A stretch of DNA of 64,000 bases from Blastococcus sp. TML/M2B (GTDB taxonomy: Bacteria; Actinomycetota; Actinomycetes; Mycobacteriales; Geodermatophilaceae), in the NCBI RefSeq assembly GCF_016612865.1, contig NZ_JAENZZ010000001.1:682001-746000 (forward strand), given 5' to 3'. The notes under the pieces were generated by a model that ran no database searches, had not been told where the DNA came from, and saw nothing but the letters and a program-made list of their open reading frames with translations. Position 1 is the first letter of the stretch, and each line of letters opens with the position of its first letter. The translations under genes and the position numbers were made by a program. Shown here piece by piece: positions 46,344 to 55,290 of this stretch.

Positions 46344-47565
46344 ATGCGTGGCGGTCCTCGGGTTCTCGGCATCGTCCTGGCGGGCGGTGAGGGGAAGCGG
46401 TTGTCGCCGCTCACCCGGGACCGCGCGAAGCCGGCGGTGCCCTTCGGCGGCAACTACCGCCTCATCGACTTCGTGCTCTCCAACCTGGTCAACGGCGACA
46501 TCCGGCAGATCGCCGTCCTGACCCAGTACAAGAGCCACAGCCTGGACCGGCACATCACCACCACCTGGCGGATGTCGCAGCTGCTGGGCGGCTTCGTGGC
46601 CCCGATGCCGGCGCAGCAGCGGCTCGGGCCGCGCTGGTACACCGGCAGCGCGGACGCGATCTACCAGAGCCTCAACCTGATCTACGACGAGCGCCCCGAC
46701 ATCGTCGTCGTCTTCGGCGCCGACCACGTCTACCGCATGGACCCGCGGCAGATGATCGACCAGCACCTGCAGACCGGCGCCGGCGTCACGATCGCGGGGC
46801 TGCGCGTGCCGCGCCGCGAGGCCACCGAGTTCGGCGTCATCGACGCGGACGCCGACGGCAAGGTGCGCGGGTTCCTGGAGAAGCCGGCGGACCCGCCGGG
46901 GCTGCCGGACTCGCCCGAGGAGAGCTTCGCCTCCATGGGCAACTACGTCTTCACCACCGACGCCCTGCTCGAGGCGCTGCGCACCGACGCCGACCGACGA
47001 GAGCTCCGTGCACGACATGGGCGGCTCGATCATGCCGATGCTCGCCGAGCGCGGGGAGGCGTGGGTCTACGACTTCTCGACCAACGTCGTCCCCGGTGCC
47101 ACCGAGCGCGACCACGGCTACTGGCGCGACGTCGGGACGATCGACTCCTACTACGACGCGCACATGGACCTGGTCTCGGTGACCCCGGTCTTCAACCTCT
47201 ACAACGACCGCTGGCCGATCTACACCCTGCCGCCGCAGCTGCCGCCGGCCAAGTTCGTGCTGGGCGGCCGGGCCGAGGAGTCGATGGTCAGCGCCGGGGC
47301 GATCATCGGCGGCGGCGCGGTGCACGGGTCGGTGATCTCGCCGGGGGTCCGCGTGGAGCGGGGCGCGCGGGTCGAGGGCAGCGTCGTCATGGACGGCGTC
47401 GTCATCGGCGAGGGCGCGGTCGTGCGCCGCGCGATCCTCGACAAGAACGTGATCGTGCCGCCGGGTGCGCGGATCGGCGTCGACCTCGACGTGGACCGGG
47501 AGCGCTACGACGTCAGCGCCGGCGGCGTGACGGTGCTGGGCAAGGGCGCCCGCGCCCTGCTGTGA
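46344..47565 (+). pseudogene. glgC: Glucose-1-phosphate adenylyltransferase, frameshifted
   Basis: ATG 46344. Makes ADP-glucose. First frame: [67 protein letters not shown], to EALRTDA. An extra base at 46992-46995 then breaks it; the second frame resumes [15 protein letters not shown] and continues through [19 protein letters not shown] to a left-handed helix domain. Deleting the A at 46993 restores [15 protein letters not shown], the standard sequence. Length 1222 is 3n+1. Probably intact in the organism. Confidence 0.93.
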
Positions 47566-47589
47566 CCGGGCTGCTGTGACGGAGCTGCT

Positions 47590-48091
47590 GTGAGGGAGCC
47601 GCTGGTCGTCACGCTGCTGCTGGAGGACGCCGCGCAGCAGCGTTTCGACCGGCTGCGGGCGCAGCACTTCCCGCCCGAGCGCAACCACCTCGCGGCGCAC
47701 GTGACGCTGTTCCACGCGCTGCCGGGCGAGCAGCTCGACGCGGTGCGGCAGGACCTCGCGGCGGCCGCCGATCGCCCGCCGTTCGACGTCGCGGTGACCG
47801 GGGTGCGCTTCCTCGGCCGGGGCGTCGCCTACGCGCTGACCGCGCCGGAGCTGACCGCGCTGCGGGCCGGCCTGGCGGCGGCGTGGCGGCCCTGGCTGAC
47901 GCCGCAGGACCGGCAGGAGCACGCCGCGCACGTCACCGTGCAGAACAAGGTCGCCCCCGAGGTGGCCCGGGCGCTGCACCAGCGGCTGCTCGTGGGAGTT
48001 CGCGCCGCACGACGTCGGCGCCCGCGGCCTGGGGCTGTGGCGTTACCTCGGCGGACCGTGGGAGCCGGTCGCCGAGTTCGGGTTCGGCTGA
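47590..48091 (+). pseudogene. 2'-5' RNA ligase/cyclic phosphodiesterase-family protein, frameshifted
   Basis: Start GTG 47590, 24 bases after glgC. Two H-x-T motifs of the 2H phosphoesterase fold: AAHVTLFHAL (about residue 37) and AAHVTVQNK (about residue 116). The frame breaks at 47992 (an extra G); the other frame gives WEFAPHDVGARGLGLWRYLGGPWEPVAEFGFG and ends at 48091. Removing the G restores QRLLWEFAPHDV. Length 502 is 3n+1. Substrate unknown; relatives act on cyclic phosphates of RNA or nucleotides. Confidence 0.8.
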
Positions 48092-48092
48092 G

Positions 48093-48168
48093 CCGCCGAG
48101 TGCTGGGTTGCGGTCGCCGACACGGGACGGCGCGCCGGCGTGGGCGGCATCAACTCCGCACTCGGCGG
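48093..48168. repeat. Palindromic element family B, copy 1
   Basis: CCGCCGAGTGC (48093-48103) and GCACTCGGCGG (48158-48168) are exact complements; pairing extends inward through GGGTTG/CAAC with two mismatches. It lies between convergent genes. The left arm interior GGGTTGCGGTCGCCGAC resembles GGGTTGCTCGCCGAC at 52223-52237. Confidence 0.5.
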
Positions 48169-48177
48169 GGGTGCGCC

Positions 48178-48834
48178 CTAGCTGCGCCGGGTCGCGACCA
48201 GCAGGCCCTCGCCGATGGGGAGGACGGCCGACAGGAGCCGCTCGTCCTCCTTCACGGCGCGGGCGATCTCCCGCCAGGCGACGGTCTGCGGATCGCGGGC
48301 GGCGCGGTCGGCGATCCGCCCGCCGGCGAGCAGGCCGTGGCAGGTGAGCGTGCCCCCGACCCGCACCAGGTCGAGCAGGCCGGGCAGCTGGGCGGCGTAC
48401 TCCCGCGGCGGGCCCGCGCAGACGACCAGGTCGTAGGCGCCGGGGGAGAGCCGGGGCAGCACCTCGGCGGGGGTGCCGAAGATCAGCCGGGTCCGGCCCG
48501 CCGGCACGCCGGCGCCGGCGAACGCGGCGCGGGCGGCGCGCAGCTGCTCGGGGTCGCCGTCCAGGGCGGTGAGGACGCCGTCGGGCCGCATGCCGCGCAG
48601 CAGCCACAGGCCGGCCAGCCCGCCGCCGCTGCCGATCGACACCACCGACCGGGCCTCGGCGCCGGAGGCGAGCAGCGCCAGGGTCGCGCCGACGGCGGGC
48701 TGCACCGGGGGCGGGCCGGTCAGGCGGGCGGCGCGGTCGCGCGCGTCGGTCATCTCGGCCGTCTCGGTGGCGAAGCGGTCGGCCCAGGCGGCGCCCTCCG
48801 AGCCGCTCCCCGGCGGCGGTGGGTGGGCGCTCAT
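48178..48834 (-). CDS. O-methyltransferase family protein (Rv1220c-like)
   Basis: 218 aa, ATG 48834. SAM-dependent methyltransferase of the small-molecule O-methyltransferase (family 3) class: PVQPAVGATLALLASGAEARSVVSIGSGGGLAGLWLL with the SAM loop, VLTALDGDPEQLRAARAAFAGAG, YDLVVCAGPPREYAAQLPGLLDLVRVGGTL. The usual catalytic metal residues are only partly visible. Divergent from sigE, exactly as Rv1220c is from Rv1221. Substrate unknown. Confidence 0.87.
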   Translation of the reverse strand: MSAHPPPPGSGSEGAAWADRFATETAEMTDARDRAARLTGPPPVQPAVGATLALLASGAEARSVVSIGSGGGLAGLWLLRGMRPDGVLTALDGDPEQLRAARAAFAGAGVPAGRTRLIFGTPAEVLPRLSPGAYDLVVCAGPPREYAAQLPGLLDLVRVGGTLTCHGLLAGGRIADRAARDPQTVAWREIARAVKEDERLLSAVLPIGEGLLVATRRS

Positions 48835-48935
48835 CACCGGCCGAGGGTAGTTGCCGGTGACGGCGCGTCGCGCGACCGCCGCCGGGACGCGGGGGAGGGC
48901 GGGGGCTGTGAGTTCGCTGGGAACAACGGGGCGGG

Positions 48936-48962
48936 GGAACACCGCCTGCGGGCCGCCCCGTT
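48936..48962 (+). promoter_or_regulatory. Candidate SigE-type autoregulatory promoter
   Basis: GGAAC (48936-48940), 18 bases, then CGTT (48959-48962), followed 91 bases later by the sigE start. This matches the GGAAC-N18-GTT type recognised by SigE/SigH-like ECF factors. A second GGGAAC at 48919-48924 lacks a partner. Position suggests sigE autoregulation. Confidence 0.5.
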
Positions 48963-49053
48963 GGACCGGACGTGGCCCTGACGCGACCCGTGCCCCGCAC
49001 GACCCTCCGACGCCGATCCGGTGACCCCGGCCGCCGTCGGGGATACTGGCGCC

Positions 49054-49639
49054 GTGACCGAGCCGACCCGCCCCGAGGCCGAGGTCTGGGTCGCGCCCAC
49101 CTGGGAGCAGGTCGTGCGCGAGCACTCGGCCCGCGTGTACCGGCTGGCCTACCGCCTCTCGGGCAACCCGCAGGACGCCGAGGACCTCACCCAGGAGACG
49201 TTCGTCCGGGTCTTCCGCTCCCTGGCCGACTTCTCGCCCGGCACCTTCGAGGGCTGGCTGCACCGCATCACCACCAACCTCTTCCTCGACATGGTCCGGC
49301 GCCGGCAGCGGATTCGCTTCGACGCGCTGCCCGAGGACACCGAGCGGCTGCCCGGCCGGGCGCCCAGCCCCGAGCAGGTCTACGCCGACACCCACCTCGA
49401 CCCGCAGATCCAGGCCGCGCTCGACGCGCTGTCGCCCGAGTTCCGCGTCGCCGTCGTCCTCTGCGACATCGAGGGGCTGACCTACGAGGAGATCGACGGC
49501 GACCCTGGGCATCAAGCTCGGCACCGTGCGCAGCCGCATCCACCGCGGCCGCGTGCAGCTGCGGCAGGCCCTGGCCCACCTGGCGCCCGGCCGCGTGATC
49601 AGCGACGACGACGTCGTCCTCGGGGGAGGTGCCCGATGA
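49054..49639 (+). pseudogene. sigE: ECF sigma factor SigE, frameshifted in region 4
   Basis: Start GTG 49054 (GTG 49021 also in frame). Region 2: [61 protein letters not shown]. Region 4 begins [22 protein letters not shown], then an extra base at 49491-49497 breaks the frame; the other frame continues [27 protein letters not shown] and ends at 49639. Deleting one base restores the helix-turn-helix. Length 586 is 3n+1. Envelope-stress sigma factor, followed by its anti-sigma gene with ATGA overlap. Very probably intact in the organism. Confidence 0.93.
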
Positions 49640-50205
49640 GCCTGCCGGAGAGCCACCTGGCGCAGGAGGCGATCGCCGCCCTCGTGGACGGCGAGCTGAC
49701 CGCCGGCCCGGCCGCCCGCGCCGCCCGGCACCTCGCCGGGTGCCTGCAGTGCCGGATGGCCGTCCAGGCGCAGCGCGAGGCCAAGGACGCCCTGCACGGT
49801 TCGCAGGAGGTCGCCGTCCCCGGTGACCTGGTGTCGCGGCTGTGCGCCATCCCGTTCACCGCCGACGTCCCCGGCTCCGGGCCCGGCCCGATGTCCCTCG
49901 GCGGCGATGCCGGCCGGTTCACCGTGCGCGACGGCGGCGCCTTCGAGGTCGACCTCGCCCCCGAGGAGCGCCCGCACCGCCCCGACCACGCCCGCTGGCT
50001 GCGCCGCGGGCTGGTCGGCACGCTCGCCGGCCTCGGGGCAGGCGTCACCGCGCTGGCCCTCAACCTGCCGCCCGACGTCCCGGTGGCCCCGGGTGGCAGC
50101 GCCGACTCCGCCGTCCGCGAGCACACCGACGTCGTCCCGCCGGTGGTGCGGACGTTGAACACCGGGGCGACGCTCCCGTTCGTCGAGCCGGGCGGCACCC
50201 CCTGA
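49636..50205 (+). CDS. rseA: Anti-sigma-E factor (zinc-binding, RseA-like)
   Basis: 189 aa, ATG 49636 overlapping the sigE stop. ZAS-type anti-sigma domain with His-X3-Cys-X2-Cys: [24 protein letters not shown] (about residues 34-57). The middle is Gly/Pro/Asp-rich; a hydrophobic stretch [21 protein letters not shown] (about residues 117-137) could be a membrane helix. Ends in an acidic, Pro-rich tail. Holds SigE inactive until stress. Followed directly by htrA, with the upstream end of that frame at a CTG inside this stop codon. Confidence 0.9.
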   Translation: MSLPESHLAQEAIAALVDGELTAGPAARAARHLAGCLQCRMAVQAQREAKDALHGSQEVAVPGDLVSRLCAIPFTADVPGSGPGPMSLGGDAGRFTVRDGGAFEVDLAPEERPHRPDHARWLRRGLVGTLAGLGAGVTALALNLPPDVPVAPGGSADSAVREHTDVVPPVVRTLNTGATLPFVEPGGTP

Positions 50206-50324
50206 CCGGTTCCGACGACTCCGGCACCCCGCCGGACGCCGCCCCGGAGGAGGCCGCCTTCGCGCGGCCGCCCGGCACCGACGGCTCCTTCGGCGCCGCA
50301 CCCGACCGGCTCGCGCCGCGCCGG

Positions 50325-51779
50325 GTGACCGCGCCCGAGCCCGGTCCCGACCAGCAGGCGGCGTTCGGCCGGCCCGGCAGCGTGGCCGGCAGCTTCGCCG
50401 GGGACCGCCCGCAGCCGCCGGCCCGTCCCGTCCCTCCGCCGCCCCCCGAGGCGCTGATCCGCGCGTTCGGGCCGCCCGCGCCGGGCCGCCGCGGCCTGCA
50501 GGACCCCCCGGCGGGCCGCCCCGGCCGCCGGCGCACCGCGGCCGGGCCGTGGTGGAAGTCCGACGCCCGCAGCGACCCCTGGCGCGATCCGTACGCGCCC
50601 GCCGGCCTCGGCGCGCCCGCGGTCTTCCCGGCGGAGCCCGAGGAGCAGCCCGGCCCGATCGTCGTCGACGCGAAGGGCCGGAAGAAGGTCCGGCTGCGGG
50701 ACGTCTCCGTGCGGCTGTCCGCGCTGGTCCTGCTCGCCGTCCTGCTGGTGGGCGCCGTGGGCGGCGGGGTCGGCTGGTTCCTCACCCGCGCCACCCCCGA
50801 GTCGCCCCTGCTCTCGCCGGGCACGACGCTGGCCCAGGTCGATCCGGGCAGTCCTGGCGAGCCCGGGTCGGTCTCCGCGATCGCCGCCGCGGTGACCCCC
50901 GCGGTGGTGTCCATCGAGGTGCGCGTCGGCGAGTCCGGCGCGACCGGTTCCGGCGTCGTCATCGACGGCGACGAGGGCTACATCGTCACCAACAACCACG
51001 TCGTCTCCGGTGCCCAGGACGTCGACGGCGCCGAGATCCGCGCGGTCTTCTCCGACGGCAGCGGCTCGGCGGCGCGGATCGTCGGCCGCGACCCGGCCAG
51101 CGATCTCGCCGTCATCAAGGTCGAGAAGCCCGGCCTGGTCGAGATCGCGCTGGGGACCTCGGAGAGCGTCGTCGTCGGCGAGCCCGTGGTCGCCATCGGC
51201 TCGCCGCTCGGGCTGGCCGGCACGGTCACCAGCGGCATCGTCAGCGCGCTGGAGCGCCCGGTCCGGCTGGCCGGCGAGGGCAGCGACACCAACGCCGTCA
51301 TCAGCGCGGTGCAGACCGACGCCCCGATCAACCCGGGCAACTCCGGCGGCGCGCTGGTCGACGAGACCGGCGCGCTGGTGGGCATCAACACCGCGATCGC
51401 CTCGCTCGGGGGCAACGGCACCACCGGCGGCTCGATCGGGCTGGGCTTCGCCATCCCGGTCGACACCGTGAAGGACATCGCCGAGCAGCTCATCTCCACC
51501 GGTAGCGCGGTGCACTCCTCGCTGGGCGTGAACGCCCGCTCGGTCACCGACGGCGCCCGCGACGGCGCCCTGGTGCTCAACGTCGAGCCGGGCAGCGCCG
51601 CGGCGGACGCGGGCCTGCGCGAGCGGGACGTGATCATCGCGATCGCCGGGAACCCGGTGGGCAGCTCGGAGGAGCTCGTCGTCGCCGTCGACCGGTACGC
51701 CCCCGGCGAGGAGGTCACCGTCGAGGTCGTGCGCGACGGGAGCTCGCAGGAGCTGCGGGCCACGCTGGACGCGGCCTGA
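50325..51779 (+). CDS. htrA: HtrA-family serine protease with PDZ domain
   Basis: 484 aa from GTG 50325. The frame is open back to CTG 50202 (CTGA with the rseA stop), and that extra segment has a repeat FARPPGTDGSF like the later FGRPGSVAGSF, so the true start may be CTG. Pro-rich cytoplasmic N-terminus, one membrane helix (LSALVLLAVLLVGAVGGGVGWFL), trypsin-like domain with His in TNNHVVS, Asp in DPASDLAVIKV and Ser in PINPGNSGGALV, and a C-terminal PDZ domain (VLNVEPGSAAADAGLRERDVIIAIAG). Extracytoplasmic quality control, matching Rv1223. Confidence 0.93.
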   Translation: MTAPEPGPDQQAAFGRPGSVAGSFAGDRPQPPARPVPPPPPEALIRAFGPPAPGRRGLQDPPAGRPGRRRTAAGPWWKSDARSDPWRDPYAPAGLGAPAVFPAEPEEQPGPIVVDAKGRKKVRLRDVSVRLSALVLLAVLLVGAVGGGVGWFLTRATPESPLLSPGTTLAQVDPGSPGEPGSVSAIAAAVTPAVVSIEVRVGESGATGSGVVIDGDEGYIVTNNHVVSGAQDVDGAEIRAVFSDGSGSAARIVGRDPASDLAVIKVEKPGLVEIALGTSESVVVGEPVVAIGSPLGLAGTVTSGIVSALERPVRLAGEGSDTNAVISAVQTDAPINPGNSGGALVDETGALVGINTAIASLGGNGTTGGSIGLGFAIPVDTVKDIAEQLISTGSAVHSSLGVNARSVTDGARDGALVLNVEPGSAAADAGLRERDVIIAIAGNPVGSSEELVVAVDRYAPGEEVTVEVVRDGSSQELRATLDAA

Positions 51780-51832
51780 CGCCGCCTACTCTGGAGTCGG
51801 CCCGTCCGGGCCGGTGAGGAACGGGAGCGGCG

Positions 51833-52192
51833 GTGTTCGACTCGATCGGCTGGGGCGAGCTCATCGTCCTGGCGCTCGCCGCGCTGTTCATCTTCGGTCC
51901 CGAGCGGCTGCCGCACCTGGCCAAGGACGCCGCGGCCGGGATCAAGAAGCTGCGGACGGCGATCAGCGGCGTGCGCGCCCAGGTGAACGAGACCCTCGGC
52001 GACGACCTGCCCGAGCTGCGCGACCTGGACCTGCGCAAGTACCACCCGCGGACGTTCATCCGCAGCCAGCTGTTCGAGGACGACGAGGCGGTCGGCCGGG
52101 GGGCCACGGCGACCGCGGCCGCCGCCGCGCCGGCCGCCGCCCGGCCGCGGGACCGGAACGTGCCGCCCCCGTTCGACCCCGACGCGACCTAG
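51833..52192 (+). CDS. tatB: Sec-independent protein translocase subunit TatB
   Basis: 119 aa, start GTG 51833. N-terminal helix MFDSIGWGELIVLALAALFIFGPERLPHL with the Gly-Pro hinge and Glu typical of TatB, an amphipathic helix AKDAAAGIKKLRTAISGVRAQVNETLGDDLPELRDLDLRKYHPRTFIR, then a disordered Ala/Pro tail. Part of the twin-arginine translocase that moves folded proteins. Position after htrA matches Rv1224. tatA and tatC are not in the window. Confidence 0.93.
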   Translation: MFDSIGWGELIVLALAALFIFGPERLPHLAKDAAAGIKKLRTAISGVRAQVNETLGDDLPELRDLDLRKYHPRTFIRSQLFEDDEAVGRGATATAAAAAPAAARPRDRNVPPPFDPDAT

Positions 52193-52220
52193 CCCGGCCG
52201 CCCGGTGATCAGTTCACACC

Positions 52221-52254
52221 CAGGGTTGCTCGCCGACCGGCGTCGACAACCCTG
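52221..52254. repeat. Palindromic element family B, copy 2
   Basis: CAGGGTTG (52221-52228) and CAACCCTG (52247-52254) flank an 18-base centre containing TCGCCGACCGGCG. It lies between the convergent tatB and phosphatase genes. GGGTTGC.TCGCCGAC and a nearby GAGTGCG are shared with 48093-48168. Confidence 0.45.
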
Positions 52255-52288
52255 AGTGCGCGGTGATCTCCGACCTCGCGGTCAGAGG

Positions 52289-52972
52289 TCACGCTGCCAG
52301 CCGTCGACTCAGCGAGTCGACGGTGCCGCCGTCGAGGCCGAGCCAGCGGAGGTACTGCGCCGTTGAGCCGTAGGCAGCGCTCACGTGGTCGAGCATTTCC
52401 AGGATGTCGTCCCCGGAGGCTGGATCTGCCGCGTTCGTCCCGCAGGTGCCGGCCGGGGGGAGAGCGTGGTCGGCGGCGATCGCCTGTCGGTCGACCCCGG
52501 CCAGGTCGAGCAGCAGGGCTGCGATCATCCCGGTGCGGTCACGGCCCGCCCGGCACGAGATGAGGACCGGTCCGGGCGGCGCGCTGGCCACTGCGCCGAA
52601 GATGGCCGCGATGTGTGCGGCGTTGCGCTGCAGGCTGCTGCTGTAGATCTCCCCGAGCGTGCGATACCGGCTGAAGTCTTCCCCTGCCTCGGCGGCGGGG
52701 TCGATGAGCGGAAGCCAGCGGTACGCCGGTGAATTGGCCAACGGGTGCGGGCAGGCCACCAGCTCCTCGGACGAGCGGAGGTCGAGGACCACAGCGAACC
52801 GGACCGCGTGTGCGGCGGCCAGGTCCTCCTCGCTCAGCCTTGCGGGGGTGTTCGCGCGGATCACGCGGCCCGTCGGAACCTCCGAGCCTCGGGGGGCGGG
52901 CAGACCGCCGAGATCGGCGGAGTTCGCGAAGCCGCGCAGGACACCGCGCGAACGGGCGGGCCGGGCGTCCAC
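52289..52972 (-). CDS. Tyrosine/lipid phosphatase of the PtpB (Y_phosphatase3) type
   Basis: 227 aa, ATG 52972. Opening GVLRGFANSADLGGL..PAPRG and GRVIRANTPARLSEEDLAA are those of the PtpB-like family. P-loop Cys-X5-Arg is LISCRAGRDRTGMIAALLL (about residues 136-154); the residue before the Cys is Ser rather than the His of classical HCx5R enzymes. DLRSSEE supplies another family motif. Its third-position GC looks somewhat lower than its neighbours, and it interrupts the conserved tatB-to-mrp stretch, so recent gain is possible. Substrate unknown. Confidence 0.82.
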   Translation of the reverse strand: MDARPARSRGVLRGFANSADLGGLPAPRGSEVPTGRVIRANTPARLSEEDLAAAHAVRFAVVLDLRSSEELVACPHPLANSPAYRWLPLIDPAAEAGEDFSRYRTLGEIYSSSLQRNAAHIAAIFGAVASAPPGPVLISCRAGRDRTGMIAALLLDLAGVDRQAIAADHALPPAGTCGTNAADPASGDDILEMLDHVSAAYGSTAQYLRWLGLDGGTVDSLSRRLAA

Positions 52973-52976
52973 CCGG

Positions 52977-53438
52977 CTAGCGGACCGCGGCGTCGGTCTC
53001 CGCGGCCTGCTTGAGCCGCTGCAGCGTGCCGAGGATGCCGGCGCGGTTGCGCTCGGGGAACTTCGCGGCGCGGACGATCGCGTCGGTGAGGCCGTCGGCC
53101 CGCGAGGCGTCGAAGGTCTCGGTGACCGTCGTCCCGCCGTCGGAGGTGGGGGCGAGCTCGTAGCGCCAGCGGTTGGCGGTGAAGTGCCGCCAGGCGATGA
53201 GCCGGCCCTCCTCGAACTCGACGACCCGGTTGGGGATGACGTAGGGGACGCCGAAGAGCTTCATCCGCACGGTGAACGTCTGGCCGGTGCCGGTGAGCCG
53301 CTCCGGGGCGCTGAGGACCGCGCCGACCGAGCCGGAGCCGTCGATCCGTGAGTGCTGGCGGGGGTCGGCGAGGATCGCGAAGACGACCTCCGGCGGGGCG
53401 TCGACGGTCGTGCTCTCGGAGATCAGCTTCTCGGTCAC
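52977..53438 (-). CDS. SRPBCC/START-like protein
   Basis: 153 aa, start GTG 53438. Helix-grip fold: SESTTVDAPPEVVFAILADPRQHSRIDGSGSV, FTVRMKLFGVPYVIPNRVVEFEEGRLIAWRHFTANRWRYEL, VTETFDASRADGLT and a C-terminal helix with FPERNRAGILGTLQRLKQ. Very similar in design to the protein at 54748-55279 across mrp, so the two could be distant paralogues. Eleven bases downstream of mrp on the same strand. Ligand unknown. Confidence 0.85.
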   Translation of the reverse strand: MTEKLISESTTVDAPPEVVFAILADPRQHSRIDGSGSVGAVLSAPERLTGTGQTFTVRMKLFGVPYVIPNRVVEFEEGRLIAWRHFTANRWRYELAPTSDGGTTVTETFDASRADGLTDAIVRAAKFPERNRAGILGTLQRLKQAAETDAAVR

Positions 53439-53449
53439 CCCGGTGCCGG

Positions 53450-54601
53450 CTACTTCCGGACGGGGGTGAGCCCCAGCGACATGCCCTGCAGGCCGCGCTG
53501 CCGGCTGGCCAGCCCGTCGGCGATCTTCTGGAGCGCCACCGCGGCCGGGGACTCCGGCTCGGCGAGGACGATCGGGGCACCGGCGTCGCCGGCCTCGCGC
53601 AGGCGGGTGTCGAGCGGGATCTGCCCGAGCACCGGCACGCGGGCACCGAGGGTCTTGGTGAGCGCATCGGAGACCGCCTCGCCGCCGCCGGCGCCGAAGA
53701 CCTCCATGCGGGAGCCGTCGGGCAGGTCCAGCCACGACATGTTCTCGATGACGCCGACGACCTGCTGGTGGGTCTGCGTCGCGATCGCGCCGGCGCGCTC
53801 GGCCACCTCGGCGGCGGCCAGCTGCGGGGTGGTCACGATGAGGATCTCGGCGTTCGGCAGCAGCTGCGCGATGGAGATCGCGACGTCGCCGGTGCCCGGG
53901 GGGAGGTCCAGCAGCAGGACGTCCAGGTCGCCCCACCACACGTCGGCGAGGAACTGCTGCAGCGCGCGGTGCAGCATCGGCCCGCGCCACACGACCGGGG
54001 TGTTCCCGGGGGTGAACATGCCGATCGAGATGAGCTTCACGCCCATCGCCTGCGGCGGCATGATCATGCTGTCGACCTGGGTCGGCTTCTCGTCGGTGCC
54101 GAGCATCCGGGGCACGGAGTGGCCGTAGATGTCGGCGTCGACGACGCCCACGGACAACCCGCGCTTGGCCAGGGCCGCGGCGAGGTTCACCGTCACCGAG
54201 GACTTGCCGACGCCGCCCTTGCCGGAGGCGACCGCGTAGACGCGGGTCAGCGAGCCGGGCTGGGCGAAGGGGATGACCGGGTCGGCGACGTCGGTGCCGC
54301 GGACGGTCTTGCGCAGCTCGGCACGCTGCTCGTCGTTCATGACGTCCAGGCCGACCTGCACCGAGGTCACGCCGGGGACGGCGCCGACGGCGGTGGTGAC
54401 CCGGTTGGTGATCGTCTCGCGCATCGGGCAGCCGGCGACGGTCAGGTAGACCTCGACGCGGACCGCGCCGTCCTCGGCGATCTGGACATCCTTGACCATG
54501 CCCAGCTCGGTGAGCGGGCGGTTGATCTCGGGGTCCTGGACGGTGGCCAGAGCGGCGGTGATGGCGTCGAGCGCCGGGCTGCCGGTCAGGGTGTCGGACA
54601 T
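53450..54601 (-). CDS. mrp: Mrp/ApbC/NBP35-family Fe-S cluster carrier ATPase
   Basis: 383 aa, ATG 54601. N-terminal DUF59/MIP18 domain (residues about 8-95: VQDPEINRPLTELGMVKDV, VAGCPMRETI), then a P-loop ATPase with deviant Walker A YAVASGKGGVGKSSVTVNLA, DADIYGHSVPRML, and LLDLPPGTGDVAI. The CPxC site of many Mrp proteins is not evident, as is usual for actinobacterial members. Delivers or assembles Fe-S clusters in the cytoplasm. Matches Rv1229c in the conserved order. Confidence 0.93.
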   Translation of the reverse strand: MSDTLTGSPALDAITAALATVQDPEINRPLTELGMVKDVQIAEDGAVRVEVYLTVAGCPMRETITNRVTTAVGAVPGVTSVQVGLDVMNDEQRAELRKTVRGTDVADPVIPFAQPGSLTRVYAVASGKGGVGKSSVTVNLAAALAKRGLSVGVVDADIYGHSVPRMLGTDEKPTQVDSMIMPPQAMGVKLISIGMFTPGNTPVVWRGPMLHRALQQFLADVWWGDLDVLLLDLPPGTGDVAISIAQLLPNAEILIVTTPQLAAAEVAERAGAIATQTHQQVVGVIENMSWLDLPDGSRMEVFGAGGGEAVSDALTKTLGARVPVLGQIPLDTRLREAGDAGAPIVLAEPESPAAVALQKIADGLASRQRGLQGMSLGLTPVRK

Positions 54602-54747
54602 CGGTGCGTCTGTCTCCTTCGACGGGGGCCCGAGGGTGGCCTGCCGCGACAGGAGCGGGGCCTGCGCACTCGGGACGTCGCCACTGTACGGCGGCCCGGA
54701 GGGCGCGCCGTCGCGCGCGGGGGTGATCTGCTGCTCAGGTCGGTGCC

Positions 54748-55279
54748 ATGCTGCGGCGCATGACCAGCGCGAGCGCAGTCCCCGCCCCCGACGAGCCCGC
54801 CGCGGAGCGGATCGAGGCGGCCCGCCTGATCCCGGCGACGCCCGCGGAGGTGTTCGCGGTGCTGCGCGATCCGCAGGGCCACGTCGACATCGACGCCTCC
54901 GGGATGCTCATGGACGCCGAGGGCGAGCCGGTCTCGGCAGTCGGCGACCGGTTCGTCGTCCACATGGACCGGGAGGCCCTCGGCGACCTGCCGATGGGGG
55001 CGGTACGACGTCGAGGTGGTCATCACCGCCTACGAGCCGGACCGGGAGATCGCCTGGACCATCCTCGGCACGATCCGGCCGCCGCTGCAGCACGTCTACG
55101 GCTACCGGCTGGAGCCCGCCGACGGCGGCACCCGGGTCGTCTCCTACTGCGACTGGTCGAACCTGCGGGAGGACTACCGGTCGCTGCTCACCTTCCCGAT
55201 CGTCCCGGAGAGCGCGCTCAAGGGGACCCTCGGCATCCTCGACCGGACGGTGCGCCGGCGCCGGACGCGCGCCGCCTAA
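54748..55279 (+). pseudogene. SRPBCC family protein, frameshifted
   Basis: ATG 54748 or ATG 54760. First frame: ARLIPATPAEVFAVLRDPQGHVDIDASGMLMDAEGEPVSAVGDRFVVHMDREALGDLPMG, then an extra G in the run ending at 55000 (or a base at 54992) breaks it. The second frame continues RYDVEVVITAYEPDREIAWTILGTIRPPLQHVYGYRLEP and ends at 55279. Length 532 is 3n+1. Ligand-binding helix-grip fold, function unknown. Probably intact in the organism. Confidence 0.82.
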
Positions 55280-55290
55280 CCTGGGGCCCC

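Noticed and set aside
49599-51515. Long minus-strand frame opposite rseA and htrA
   Set aside because: Composition is low-complexity and the plus strand holds complete, recognisable genes.
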